A stretch of DNA of 64,000 bases from Parapristionchus giblindavisi. Taxonomy: Eukaryota > Nematoda > Chromadorea > Rhabditida > Diplogasteridae. The notes under the pieces are model-generated. The model was not told the DNA's origin, searched no databases, and was given only the letters and a program-made list of their open reading frames with translations. The stretch is taken from the NCBI GenBank assembly GCA_943737045.1, contig CALSFV010000272.1, positions 1 through 64,000 of the forward strand, read 5' to 3'. Both the position numbers and the translations under genes were made by a program. Below are positions 53,359 to 64,000 of this stretch, piece by piece. Within the stretch, counting starts at the first letter, position 1. Each line of letters starts with the position of its first letter.

Positions 53359-55866
53359 TCAAGCAAAAGATCGCGACACTTCATTCACTGATATCTTTCT
53401 AGAGAAGTATTGAGTGACACGTCGCCAAGCGTAGCTTCTGATTGGACCCGGAAGGAATAGAGTATATCTGAAATTTGACATCTTTATATTCTCCTTATCT
53501 TGTTCATTATAAGTTCTTTCACATTCATAAACATTTCTCTTCCTTATCTCCCTTTATCTTCAGATAATGAACAGAAGAATATTATATGGAACTCTATGCA
53601 GAGTGAGAAAAGGGAGAGTAAAGGGAGAGTGACCTCTCTCAATGGTCTCGCCCAAGCGAGAATACATCAGACGTAAAGAAGGTTGCCATACTCGAAGAGA
53701 AATATAGATCGAACGAGTCATTCGTGACCACCATAAAGACCGGAAAATGGATACATCGTTGCATTTGCCTTAAGTGCCTACGCCCGCGTAGGGACGTAGG
53801 GCAAATGTTGCGATGCAGGAAAAATATTTTTTTTTAAATCACCAAGTGAAATTTCCGGATCCTACAGCATTCTTGTGTAAGAAATTTTTCTTCAAAAGCC
53901 AAGCAAACATGACAGCATTAATTTTTCTTTGATGAGTGCTCTGCTTTTAAAGTGAAGTGAAGTGTGGGATTATTGTATTGAAAAAGTGCAATGCGATGCG
54001 CATCAGAGTACTCACCACTATGAAGAAATTGAGGATCTGTCCGAGAAATATGCTCACTGATATGAGAAAGAAGGAGGTGTCCTGAAAATATATTTTTAAA
54101 GATTAATTTAAGGAATAAAAAAAACCTTGAAGGGAATCCGATTGCGACGATGTCTGAGAATGAATTTAAGTGAGGCGATCTTTAAATGATTTATGCAAAT
54201 TAGGTTTTTAAAGATATCCTTTAATGTGCACCGCGAGCTAATTTGAAACTCTCTGCCTTGCAATGCGCTCTCGCTTGTTGTCTACCAGAGAGCGTTGTGA
54301 GAGTGGAGGTTTCAAATTGACTCGGGTAGGCCTTTTTAGAGGTATCCTTACATTGGCTATTGAGCAAATTATTAATATGATGGCTCCAACAACCATCTGT
54401 GAGATTCTGGAAGCGCAGATTTTCTGAAATATTTGGTTTCCTTATTTTTGAAGTTTATAGAAAATCGATAGTTTAACGTCGAGTTTATATTTTCAGATGG
54501 TGTATCTATGAACGAGACGTTTGACGACAACGGAATCGGAATTTAATTTGAAGAAAATATTTCTAATAATTCTATCTTGATGTTCTGATTTTTTGAAAAG
54601 TTTCAACAGTTTTCATCTTAATTTGCATATTTCATTTCTACTTACCGGATTCTCGTCCGGAGAGCGATTCGTATAGTAGAAGGAACCATCTTCAGACAAC
54701 AGATAAACCGTATTCATTGGAATTCTGAAATTTATCTATTTTTTCGATTTATACTAGTTCAAATATAGTCTTGTCAACAGAGGTGAAGGAAAAGAAGAAA
54801 AATACAAGAAGTAAATTAGGATAAACATTGTGAAAAAAGGAAAAAATATACGAAAATAATCACTTCCAAGCAGAATGAAGTGCGAACGTGGCTGTGAATA
54901 GAATGACGGCTATCTTGAGGTAATGTTGGGACCACCACTGAATTAATCATTGATGGTAAATGTTGGCGAATTTTGTCATTCGTTTAAAAGTGTAAACGTA
55001 TACAAAATATGTAAGGGCAGCTACAGAGAATTTGGATATTGTGCGGTAGACAGCCTTTTGCAGCCAAGTGCTGACAAAGAGTGCTTTCTCACTTATCGAC
55101 CAGATAAAATCATTTTAAATATACGATTTCTGGATGGCTCGCTAAAGAAACATGCGATGTTTTAGACTGGAAATTTGGCTTACTTTTTTCCCAAAATTCT
55201 TTCAAGCGCTTGGAATTTATTAATGAATGAATAATAATAATTACTCCTGTTTCTCTCGTTAACGAAAATATAGCAGCAAATCGATCCAATGTCAATAGTA
55301 AAGTGCAAACATTCTGTGCGTAATAAAAGTAGCTGATCAGAAATTGTTGTCCATTCCTGAAACCATCACCTTATTGATCTTTACGCAAACAAGAATTCAT
55401 TGCTAAGTTCATAAGTTCATCAATAAGTCTTAAAGGAAGCGTAACCTCACTCAATGTCATCTTTATTGCGCACACTATTTCTCTGTTCTCTAACAACGAG
55501 AGAGCATTGCGCGTCGAAGAGACCATGTGAGGTTATGCTCCCTTTAAATTACTTACTTAACGAAACTAATGTGATTAACCCATTCGTAATAGAAGAAAAA
55601 TCCGCTTTCGATGCGAAGTCTAATCGCGAACCAAGAATTCACGTACGTTGCTATATTCTGAATAATTTTGTTGAAAAACTAATAAAATTATATATAAATA
55701 TAAAAATTTAAAAAAATGAACCTACAATACAAGTTGTAATGGCATAAATTATGATGAAACTTCGACTCAATTTCTTTCGTAGTGCCAACATCGAGGATAT
55801 CACGATGACATAGCAGAACAGAGCCGGGATACCGTAATAAAGATTAATAACAGTGGCGAAATTCAT
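53359..55866 (-). CDS. SRG-like chemoreceptor 2, TM7 region disrupted
   Basis: Exons: 55726-55866, 55557-55657, 55245-55356, 54864-54937, 54646-54724, 54352-54423, 54126-54179, 54016-54081, about 53640-53745, 53359-53467. Exon lengths equal those of chemoreceptor 1 (141, 101, 112, 74, 79, 72, 54, 66 and 109 nt). The tail exon (LFLPGPIRSYAWRRVTQYFS) is intact. The TM7 exon reads to DVFSLG and then runs into MITE family-B sequence with an in-frame TGA after about three codons, and its donor is gone; a second small MITE (53755-53816) sits at its other edge. The receptor would lose its C-tail and perhaps TM7, so it is probably a recent pseudogene. Confidence 0.65.
53617..53652. mobile_element. 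MITE family B fragment in TM7 exon
   Basis: GAGTGACCTCTCTCAATGGT is the left-end phrase of family B; it replaces the exon end of chemoreceptor 2. Confidence 0.65.
53755..53816. mobile_element. short palindromic MITE (CATCGTTGCATTTGCC)
   Basis: CATCGTTGCATTTGCCTTA and GGCAAATGTTGCGATG inverted with a GC-rich centre; absent from chemoreceptors 1 and 3 at this place. Confidence 0.8.
54222..54338. mobile_element. MITE family A, copy in chemoreceptor 2
   Basis: Diverged copy in the intron homologous to those holding 45148-45272 and 60762-60882. Confidence 0.75.
55431..55550. mobile_element. MITE family B, copy 3
   Basis: Its right TTTAAA lies about 7 bp from the donor of exon 55557-55657, where the paralogs have family A. 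Confidence 0.75.
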
Positions 55867-56669
55867 CTAAATATGATACATCAAAGAAATGGAAAGTTGA
55901 GCGAATTTTATTTTTTTGGCGAAATTCATCCGAAAATCGCAAATACTGGTCAGCGAATGACTCGGGTATTTCATAAATTCCTTGCATGTTCAACTACACC
56001 TCCAGTAAAATTTCAAAAATTCGAATAACTCGAGTCGCGGAAAGTAGTGAAAAACACCGGAGGATTCCACTAAAAACTGTCACTCTCTCACTATCAACTG
56101 TCTCTCGTATCTCGCATAAAGATTGTGTGAAACGAAGGGACAGTTGATTGCGTACTTTATGAATAGATCAGTGAAACTGAACAGACGGACTGGACTAATT
56201 TCCGGCCGACTTGCCGGTGATCAGAAATCAAATCAAGCTTAACGATCCGTGACAAACGTGACGTCACTATATAATTTTGGCAAAGTATACAAGTAATTCA
56301 TGTATTTATTCACTATGAAGCAAACGTGTATTTTAAACAATAAACAATAAAAAATAAACAATACATGAACGCGTCAATACAGTTTTTGCCAAAGCTACAT
56401 GAACTTTAATACGGAAAGAAGTCTCTTGATGATCTAACGGACGGAGATTGAACTTGTCTAGTCTAAGGAAACATAGATTAACCGATGTTCAGACCTCACC
56501 GATCTTCTCGCTCGTTGCATTTCACGCCACAATTTTTTGACTTCTCATGTGATTTGTTACTGTCATTATCAGTTGTCTCTATTCTTTCCCAGAGCTGAAA
56601 CCATTACCGTGTCAGCAACAACAGTTTCTCTGTGAAAAACTGTATTCTTTACTTCTCGAACATTTTTTG

Positions 56670-56897
56670 AATACATACATACATACATACATATTTATCC
56701 TATCAGCACATTAAATGCAGAGGGGGCCAAAACAGGGGGAATCGTCTTATCCACAAGATTTATTCTTTCGTCTGAAAACTTGACGTTGCTCGTCCAATCG
56801 GCCTGCTTGACAAGATGGAAGTACCGCTCCTGACTTTCCAAGGTCTACTAGGAGGGGACTCAACTGTTGATCCTCTTCTCTTGATGGAATAGGCGAG
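56670..56897 (-). mobile_element. LINE-like 3' fragment, copy 2
   Basis: Matches 42676-42969 but lacks its middle 65 bp; ATAC repeats at the tail end. Confidence 0.6.
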
Positions 56898-57133
56898 TGT
56901 AGTCAGAGTGTAGTCAGTTTTTTGAAAATACATTGATATTAGGGCATAGTGCTCGTTGTGTACTGACAAGTAATGACCTGGTAAAGTATATGAAGATAGT
57001 GGAAAGTTCAGGGAGCTGGTGAATGACGATGCTAACGAATTCCATTAAATAGAAATATAATAGATGATAATGATCAAATAAATGTACTAATATAGTTTTG
57101 TCTTTTGTGTATTTTCTAGAATGATGAGTCAGT

Positions 57134-57245
57134 TAAAGGCACACTTTTGCTCTCCGCTCTGACAACACTCTCTCGTAGACAGAGAAAGCGAGAGAGCATT
57201 GTCAGAGTCGACATAGTCGAGTTTTCCATTTAGCTCGAGGTGTGT
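57134..57245. mobile_element. MITE family A, intergenic copy
   Basis: Arms diverged on the right (GTCGACATAGTCGAG insertion). Confidence 0.75.
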
Positions 57246-57589
57246 GAGGTGTATTTAATTTTTGATGAACGAAGAGATTTTTTTACTCTCACTACGAATT
57301 ACAGCAGAAAAGGCTAATTTTTACATTTTACCCCTTCCCTTGGAAGAATTGCTAACAATTTTATTTGATATTCTTTAATTTTTTATCCTTTTATCAATTT
57401 TTTTATCGTGGCAATCCACGAATAAGACTTTGAGAATAAAAATATTTCGTAGGCAAAAGAAATAAATGAAGCGCCCAAATGCACGTGTTAGTGCACTCTT
57501 TGAATACTAACTAACAAACTAGTCACTAATTTTGTGACATAGAATCTGAAAATATTATACAATAGATTAGTCACGTTCGATCGAAAGGC

Positions 57590-57850
57590 TTAAAAGACGG
57601 ACTCCCGCGAATATTTCCGTGAAGATACCGTGAAGACAGAACGATAACAAAAGTTATTCTACACAGTTATACACTTATTTATTTTATATAATTCTAATTG
57701 TCTAATCAAGTCTGAATTCTTGCTTGATAGTACAGATATTTAAAGGCGGTTTTTTTTCCTGAAAATAGCAAAGTTCGAGCTCGCGACCATGGAATTACTA
57801 GTTCAGCTGTCATATTCACATCATACGTGTCAGTTTCGTAGTGTCTGTTT
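57590..57850. mobile_element. MITE family C, diverged copy
   Basis: Left end TTAAAAGACGGACTCCCGCG and following 150 bp match the family; the right end is not clear and a LINE tail follows. Confidence 0.55.
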
Positions 57851-57853
57851 GCT

Positions 57854-57985
57854 ATTGCATGCTACGATCAAGTAATCGCAGCCTTCTTTCTTACCTCCTC
57901 AATTTATCATATTGTTTAAACATTTAATTATGAATCTTAAAAATAGCCTCCGAGGTCAGATAAATTTATTATTATTATTATTCGG
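57854..57985 (+). mobile_element. LINE 3' UTR fragment
   Basis: Matches the 3' UTR at 10027-10143 (GCTACGATCAAGTAATCGCA, CTCCGAGGTCAGATAAATT) with the same ATT tail. Confidence 0.75.
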
Positions 57986-58287
57986 GATATCTATCTACAG
58001 CAGCGGCCAAAAATGCAACATAAGAATGGAACATCGAGTTTGTTGAATGTAACTTGTTTCAAAGTTGATGAATCGTTCTGAAAATCTTTCTGGTAACGTA
58101 CCCCTTTTATTCACCATAGCATTTATGAGAGTCATTATCATCATGTATCATTATGTTTCACTCGTATTTTCTAATTGTTTCTCGTTGCGCTCTCGGGCGT
58201 AGATAAAATATAATATATATACTACGAGTGCACTATTGATTTGTATAAAAATGTTCCTCGACATGTGCGAGTATGGACCAATGCAAA

Positions 58288-58577
58288 TTTAGGTGCAAAT
58301 TTGTTTACTTTTTTTTAAATTTAGGTGCAAATTTGTTTACTTTTTTTAAATTTAGGTGCAAATTTGTTTACTTTTTTTAAATTTAGGTGCAAATTTGATT
58401 ACTTTTTTTTAATTTAAGTGCAAATTTGTTTTCTTTTTTTAAATTTAGGCGCAAATTTGTTTACTTTTTTTAAATTTAGGTGCAAATTTGTTTACTTTTT
58501 TTAAATTTAGGTGCAAATTTGTTTACTTTTTTAAAATTTAGGTGCAAATTTGTTTACTGGTGCAAATTTGTTTACGT
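58288..58577 (+). repeat. minisatellite, about 33-bp units
   Basis: Eight to nine units of TTTAGGTGCAAATTTGTTTA followed by CTTTTTTTAAA. The last unit is shortened. No protein frame. Confidence 0.92.
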
Positions 58578-58674
58578 TGTCTATCTTTTATTGTTAGTCA
58601 TGCGAACTAGTTTGTGTAAATTATCGAAGCAACCTGGACCGATAACTGGTCCCTCATAGGCAGTAGAAATCAGT

Positions 58675-58987
58675 TGTTGAACTTTCTACAGTTTCTGTAG
58701 ACAAGCTTATTCCAGCTGAAAAAAAAAGAAGTTATTTTTCGACTCTTTTGCGATAAGGGCCCAAACCCGAATGCTCAGTATTTCTATAATTAATTAAATA
58801 ATTAGTATTGACCGACCACTGCCACAATGAATTTCTAGGTTTAGAGAGAGAGAGCACCGGTGAGAGAGTAGGTAGATCAGAGAGAGCGAGGAAAGAAAGG
58901 AGGAAGAGTGGGAGTTAGTCGATAGTTCTTCCTCTGTTTAGCAGCAGTAGCAATGCAATTATGCAAGTACATTTTATACGGACAATA
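58675..58987 (-). repeat. inverted copy of part of module gene 1
   Basis: Reverse complement of about 33689-34027, including intron, acceptor TTTTTTCAG and the first coding bases of module 2 (GCTGGAATAAGC, CTGTAGAAAGTTCA). One 40-bp stretch of MITE family F is missing here. Confidence 0.85.
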
Positions 58988-59434
58988 TCAGCACATCCAG
59001 AGTGTCCGATAGAGTGTAGTAACGAAGCTCAATTGGACCTGATGAGCCAGACTACATAATATGTCTCAAATCAAAGTTGCACACGAGAAATGGGAGGATC
59101 ACACAAACTGCACGACCTTTCACGGAAGTAGACCATTGAAACCAAACTGATTTTTGATTGCGAAACAAATAATAATTTAACTTGTAAAGGTAAAAACGTC
59201 TATTATAATAGAAACTCGGAAAGAAACAAGGATCAAGTAATTGCAGTGGATACACCGTTTCTTCATATTTTATTTTCACGTTTTCATCTTCCTAATTGTT
59301 TGTCACATTAGCAATCTCTCTCTCTCTCTGTAAGAAATTATAAAATATTATTATTGGAAAAAAACAAGGAGTAGAAAAAAATATCCAGTAAAGGATCGTG
59401 GCAATTCATTTACTGTGAGCTTCTTGGAACTATA

Positions 59435-62400
59435 TCATTGGGTGAGACGCCGCCATGCGTAACTTCTGATGGGACCAGGAAGGAATAATGTATATCTGGA
59501 ATAAAGGTTTACGTAAAGGTAAAGACACAGCCCATTATTAAAGGTACACGAAGTCCTGCGGGTGATCACTGCTAGGCCGGTGATATTATTCCTGTTATAT
59601 TCCTGATATAAATTAAACTTGTTAGAGCTGGAATATAACAGGTTTAATTTATCAAATCAAGAACTTGCTAGATGATTTTGCCTCTTCTAGGTATGCTATA
59701 TCGAACGTGACTAATCTATTGTATAATATTTTCAGATTCTATGTCACAAAATTAGTGACTAGTTTGTTAGGTAGTATTCAAAGAGTGCACTAACACGTGC
59801 ATTTGGGCGCTTCATTTATTTCTTTTGCCTACGAAATATTTTTATTCTCTGCCTACTGAAGATGGCCGCGACACCAGGCAACGCTTTAGGGTGTCTAGAC
59901 GTAGAGGCCGAAATACTATAGGGCTATTGCTAGTTAACTTATTTAATCAAAAAAATTATATTTAAAGTGCATGCATACTTATTCTTGTACATCTATTTTA
60001 ATAATATTAATTTAATGATACTAAAAATAACACACAACGCGGGTCCGAGCGAGAATACATCCGAGGTGAAAAATGTCACCAGACTCGTCGGGAGATATCG
60101 ATCGTATTCCTCATTCGTGATCACCATATACACCGGAAAACTTATTATTATAATAATATTAATATTGTAATTCGAGTGGTTTTAATGAATTATTAGTGCG
60201 AACTTTGATGATTCACTGTCTATCCGATCATGAGTTCGAGATTTTTAAATATTTTTAAAATTAATTTTTAATTATTTATTTTTAATTAATTTTTAACATT
60301 AATATGAGCAAGGTCCTCGTGCCTTTGACTTATACTTCTGCACTGTGCGGATGAGGTACATATAGTACGAGGATGTGTTTAGTTTGCATTGTTAGGAAAA
60401 TCGGTGTTGCTCAGCACAATTATGAAATTCAAGATTTGTCCTAGAAAGATGCATATAGATATTATGAAGAAAGAAAAGTCCTGAAAATTTGACAATTAAT
60501 GAATAAATTAAAGCTCCGAAATTTTTGAGTGATTTTTTCCCTCAAAACTTATTAACTTTATATAAGGTTAAGGTTGTTTTATTAACGTCCAAACAAAAGT
60601 TAGCGCACCTTTGGGCTATATTAATCTCCGTTTTCGCTAATAAAATGAGCACCCAAAAACGGAAAAGTTTTACCTTGAAACGGATTGGATTGCGACGATG
60701 CCTTAGAATGTGCTCCAGAGATGCCATCTTTAAGGGAAAATTTCAAGGTTTCGATATTGTTCATAAATGCACACCTAGAGCTAATTTGAAACTCTCTGGC
60801 AATGCTCGCTCGCTTGGGTACATTGCTTACGCGAGAGCGCTGCCAGAGCGGGGTGAAAAATTTGCTCGGGTGTGCTTTTAATGCTTTGCTACACGCTTTA
60901 TCTGACTTTTAATATTTATCATTTCTTTCAGAGATTTGACTTATGGGGCAAATGCACAGAAAGATTTGAACGGAATATCGAAATATAAGAAATGTTGAAT
61001 ACACTGCAATTGTAGACGTAGCCGCCGAAACACCATACATTATTAGCTATTTTTTTAAATTTAAAAATCTACATTTAAAGTGCATGCATACTTTTCCTTG
61101 TACATCTATTAAAGAGATCGAAACCTTTGTCAACGGTCTCTTCAGCGCTCTACGCTCTCTCGTTGTTAGAGAACAGAGAAATAGTGTGCACAATGAAGAG
61201 ACCGTTGTGTGAGGTTACTTTCCCTTTAAAGGCACACCTCAAGCTAATTTTACTCTCCGTATTGGCAATACTCTCTCGTAGACAAAGAAAGCGAGAGAGT
61301 GTGGCCAGAGCGGAGAGTTTCAAATTAGCTTGGGGTGTCGCTTTAAAGTTTCCTCCTTTTACCTTTACTCCTTATGTGCCTCCTCCTCACCCCCTTTCCA
61401 TTTAAAACTATTAATTTAATTGATCACCTACATTGGATATCGAACAAATAGTGAGTATGATGGCCCCGAAGATCATTTGCGAGATGCGCGAGGCGTGAAT
61501 CTTCTGCAATTATTATAACGTTTTCAAATGCCTTCATAATATTTTGATATCTTAAACTTATCATCAAATCAAATCAAATCAAATCATTTATTTTCCTGTA
61601 TAAGAACGAAAGGGATGGTATAGGGTTCCTCTTATCACGTTAAACAGGGTCAGGAAAGCTAGTCTTCTTATGCCAGAGTAGTGGGTCATGTTGTGAATAT
61701 ATAATAGAAGCGCGAGGTGAGTGTCACTCTTCCGTAATTACTTTCTTCAAAAGTTGTTACAAGAAAAGAGAATAAGAGAAAACTCTTCCCGTTTTGCATA
61801 ACTTTTTTAGTTTTTCGTTTTGTGATTTTTTTCACCACATAAAGTGGTCAAACCATGAGAATACATTAAATTAAATTGGAAATCAAACTGGATTTTCGTC
61901 CGGAGAGCGATCCGTAAAATAGAATGATCCATCATCAGACAGTAGATAGATCGTGTTCATAGGAATTCTGGAAATTCGAAGAAATTCAAATAATTTTCAT
62001 GAAAATATGCGAAAAATGATGGAAAAAATTACTTCCATGCTGCATGGAGACCGAATGAAGCCGTTAGTAGAATCACGGCTATCTTTAGGTAATGTCGGCT
62101 CCACCACTGAAACTTTCTTACAAAAAATGTAAAAGGTAAAGGTAAAATTATCCCGTTATTCAAGACACTGCCCTAAGGTAGATCACTGCTAGAATAATTC
62201 AATGGCAATTCAGTCAGATGTGCGATTGTGCAAAATGAGGTTTTTTTGTTCCTTTTTTATTTATTTATTTATATATCCATCAGTTAAAAACAAGAATAAT
62301 GAAAGAATGAAGCAATAAGGGAGTGATTTAGTTCCTTCGCTTTAAGTGACTTTTCTTTAAGCTTTTTTGCGAAAGAATGAAAAAAATACCACAGTTTCCC

Positions 62401-63130
62401 TGGTGAATGAAAATATTGCAGCCAATCGATCCAACGTCAATAACAAAGTACAAACATTCTGTGCGTAGTAAAAGTAGCTGATCAGAAATTGTTGTCCATT
62501 CCTGAAATCATGGCCTTATACTTACCACTAAGTCATTCCTAACACTAACAATAAGTCATTCCTAAGTTTATGAGTTCCCAAATTAATGCCGCACCCCGCG
62601 CTAATAAAACTCTCCGCGCTAGCTCTCGCTTTCTTTGTCCGCGAGAGAGCGTTGCCAGAGCGGAGAGTCAAATTAGGCGTGTCTTTAAGTTAACTTACTT
62701 GACAAACCCGACGTGGTTGACCCATTCGTAATAGAAGAAAAAGCCGCTTTCGCTTCGAAGTCTAATCCAGAACCAAGAGTTTATGTAGGTGGCAATATTC
62801 TGAATATTTCTAAATCAAAACGATTCCGAAACATTTCACAGCATATCTCCAACACCGGAAATTGGCAGTATGTCAAAAATTACTGTATGGTGCACCATTT
62901 TGTGCTCTCACTCTGTTTTTTTCTCTACCTTTTTCTCTGTCACATCGCTCTCTAAACACTGTGTATTCTATTAAAATGAACGAAATGCTTACAATAATTG
63001 TTGTAATGACATAAATGATGATGAAACTTCGGCTCAATTTCCCTCGGAGTGCCCACATCGAGGATATTACGATGACATAGCAAATCAGAGCAGGGATACC
63101 GTAATAGAGATAGATAACAGAGAAATTCAT
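59435..63130 (-). CDS. SRG-like chemoreceptor 3, shortened tail
   Basis: Exons: 62993-63130, 62699-62799, 62390-62501, 62033-62106, 61889-61967, 61432-61503, 60674-60727, 60415-60480 (or 60418-60480), 60039-60140, 59435-59495. Starts MNFSVIYLYYGIPALICYVI; exon 2 has NIATYINSWFWIRL. Exon 1 is one codon shorter than in the paralogs. At the TM6 exon end the paralogs' GTGAAT/GTGAGT donor reads CTGAGC; a GTGCTG donor three bases earlier is possible but its phase does not fit the TM7 exon as drawn. The tail ends LFLPGPIRSYAWRRLTQ with a stop, about 16 residues earlier than in the others. Possibly functional, possibly decaying. Confidence 0.65.
60762..60882. mobile_element. MITE family A, copy in chemoreceptor 3
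   Basis: Same intron position as 45148 and 54222, about 40 bp from the neighbouring exon. Confidence 0.75.
61108..61225. mobile_element. MITE family B, copy 4
   Basis: Complete palindrome directly joined to a family-A copy by a shared TTTAAAGGC. Confidence 0.8.
61224..61345. mobile_element. MITE family A, second copy in the same intron
   Basis: Near-consensus, so younger than the copy at 60762. Confidence 0.85.
62588..62697. mobile_element. MITE family A next to exon 2 of chemoreceptor 3
   Basis: Shortened palindrome whose right end (GTCTTTAAGTT) lies within 10 bp of the donor of exon 62699-62799. Confidence 0.78.
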
Positions 63131-64000
63131 ATAAATATCATCTTTTGATCTTTGATCTCTGATAAGTGCAACAAAAAGAAAAGTTGAGCGAATGTTTTAC
63201 CTACTTTTTTATGCAGGAAATGTCTTGTTGAAGGTTGTTTCTATGTTCAGCGTCGCTTCCTCTGAATACTCTAATAGACCGATGTCCAGATTTCAAAAAA
63301 TCTCAAATCGAAAAAAAATTATATGTTCAAATGTTTGAAACAATTGATTATCTAAAATTATCTTGAGAATGAAACGAGATTATGAATTTATTTATCGTTA
63401 ACACACGGAAATGAAAGGTTAACTAGTAAGTAAGAGTACTAGTAAGAGTGTGCAAATTTCCTTGATTTGCCTGATTTGTGATAACTTCTGTTGCTAACGA
63501 ACTTTTGGGCAACATCTAGAATTAATTATGAGTAAATTGATGCATTTCATGTCTAGGAAGTGAATTGTAAGGATTCGATGAACTTGTGTTAGAAATCAAG
63601 ATTTCGTTGTTGAATAAGTTATACGGATACATACTAATTATGAGATCAAAGAAAAACAACGAGTAAATCTGAATCTATATAGCCATAAACTCTCGCAAGC
63701 ATTGTTGACGAGAGAGTGTGTCCAGAGCGCAGTGTCTGAAGTCTTGTGATAGTTAAATGAGCGTTTCGTTTTTTTAAAAAAATGTTATTGTTTCAAATAT
63801 TGCCACATCTTTTCGATGTATGATAAATAAATAAATAATATGCAAATAATATACGAACCATATTTTTTGACTGCTTCATAAATTTATGCAATTTTTAAAA
63901 TTATAATAAAAATAATAAATTTATATGAGCAATGATATGCAAGGCATCCCACACTAACATAATGTAATATCAATCGATACGTTCGCTTGGCATAATTTAA
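63131..64000. other. upstream flank of chemoreceptor 3
   Basis: AT-rich, no supportable gene. A worn family-A remnant is at about 63685-63745 (CTCTCGCAAGC, GACGAGAGAGTG). GATCTTTGATCTCTGA repeats lie just above the start codon, as they do for chemoreceptor 1. Confidence 0.55.

Larger units (their letters stand above)
57431..59846. repeat. inverted duplication, 150-bp arms 2.1 kb apart
   Basis: 57431-57583 and 59697-59846 are near-perfect reverse complements (AATATTTCGTAGGCAAAAGA; GTGCACTCTTTGAATACTA). Neither arm is coding. Confidence 0.8.

Overview
The window is animal nuclear DNA, almost certainly from a rhabditid/diplogastrid-type nematode. It has many short introns with TTTCAG-type acceptors, tandem chemoreceptor genes that look like the nematode-specific serpentine receptor class gamma (SRG) family, a compact head-to-head housekeeping pair, and introns packed with small inverted-repeat transposons. 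Species cannot be fixed from the sequence; a Pristionchus-like genome is a reasonable guess but only that.

Left part (1-25 kb): after a GA-rich microsatellite and about 1.4 kb without a gene lies one large minus-strand gene, 24974 down to 2401. I could assemble it as 29 exons totalling 3162 nt (1053 codons plus stop, all phases agreeing). It is the WDHD1/AND-1/Ctf4 replisome adaptor: WD40 propeller, acidic linker, SepB-type second propeller and a C-terminal HMG-like box. Its introns hold a Ty3/gypsy-type LTR retrotransposon with matching 370-bp LTRs but no gag/protease/RT, a 49-bp satellite, a large TTAA-flanked foldback element, LINE remnants and several MITE families.

Middle (25-43 kb): eEF1-gamma is divergently transcribed from ctf-4, 298 bp away. 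A small GPI-anchor-type Ly6/ET-like gene converges on its 3' end. Next comes a family of secreted cysteine-rich genes on the plus strand. The first can be assembled as signal peptide, three repeats of one two-part cysteine module, a Ser/Thr repeat stalk and a GPI-type tail. The splice donor after its first half-module has changed so that a stop codon appears exactly there. A collapsed copy (promoter plus tail exon) and a decayed third copy follow. A composite foldback carrying a DDE transposase fragment and two inverted tRNA-like segments lies between them.

Right part (43-64 kb): three tandem minus-strand SRG-like chemoreceptor genes share an identical exon layout. Their introns carry palindromic MITEs, some at equivalent positions in all three, so the insertions can be ordered relative to the gene duplications. 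One MITE family is arrayed as six 113-bp tandem units; another TTAA-ended family contains a tRNA-like module with A- and B-box sequences.

I found no tRNA, rRNA, CRISPR or bacterial-type feature. The main unusual theme is the dense, nested inverted-repeat element landscape and its repeated placement beside splice sites.
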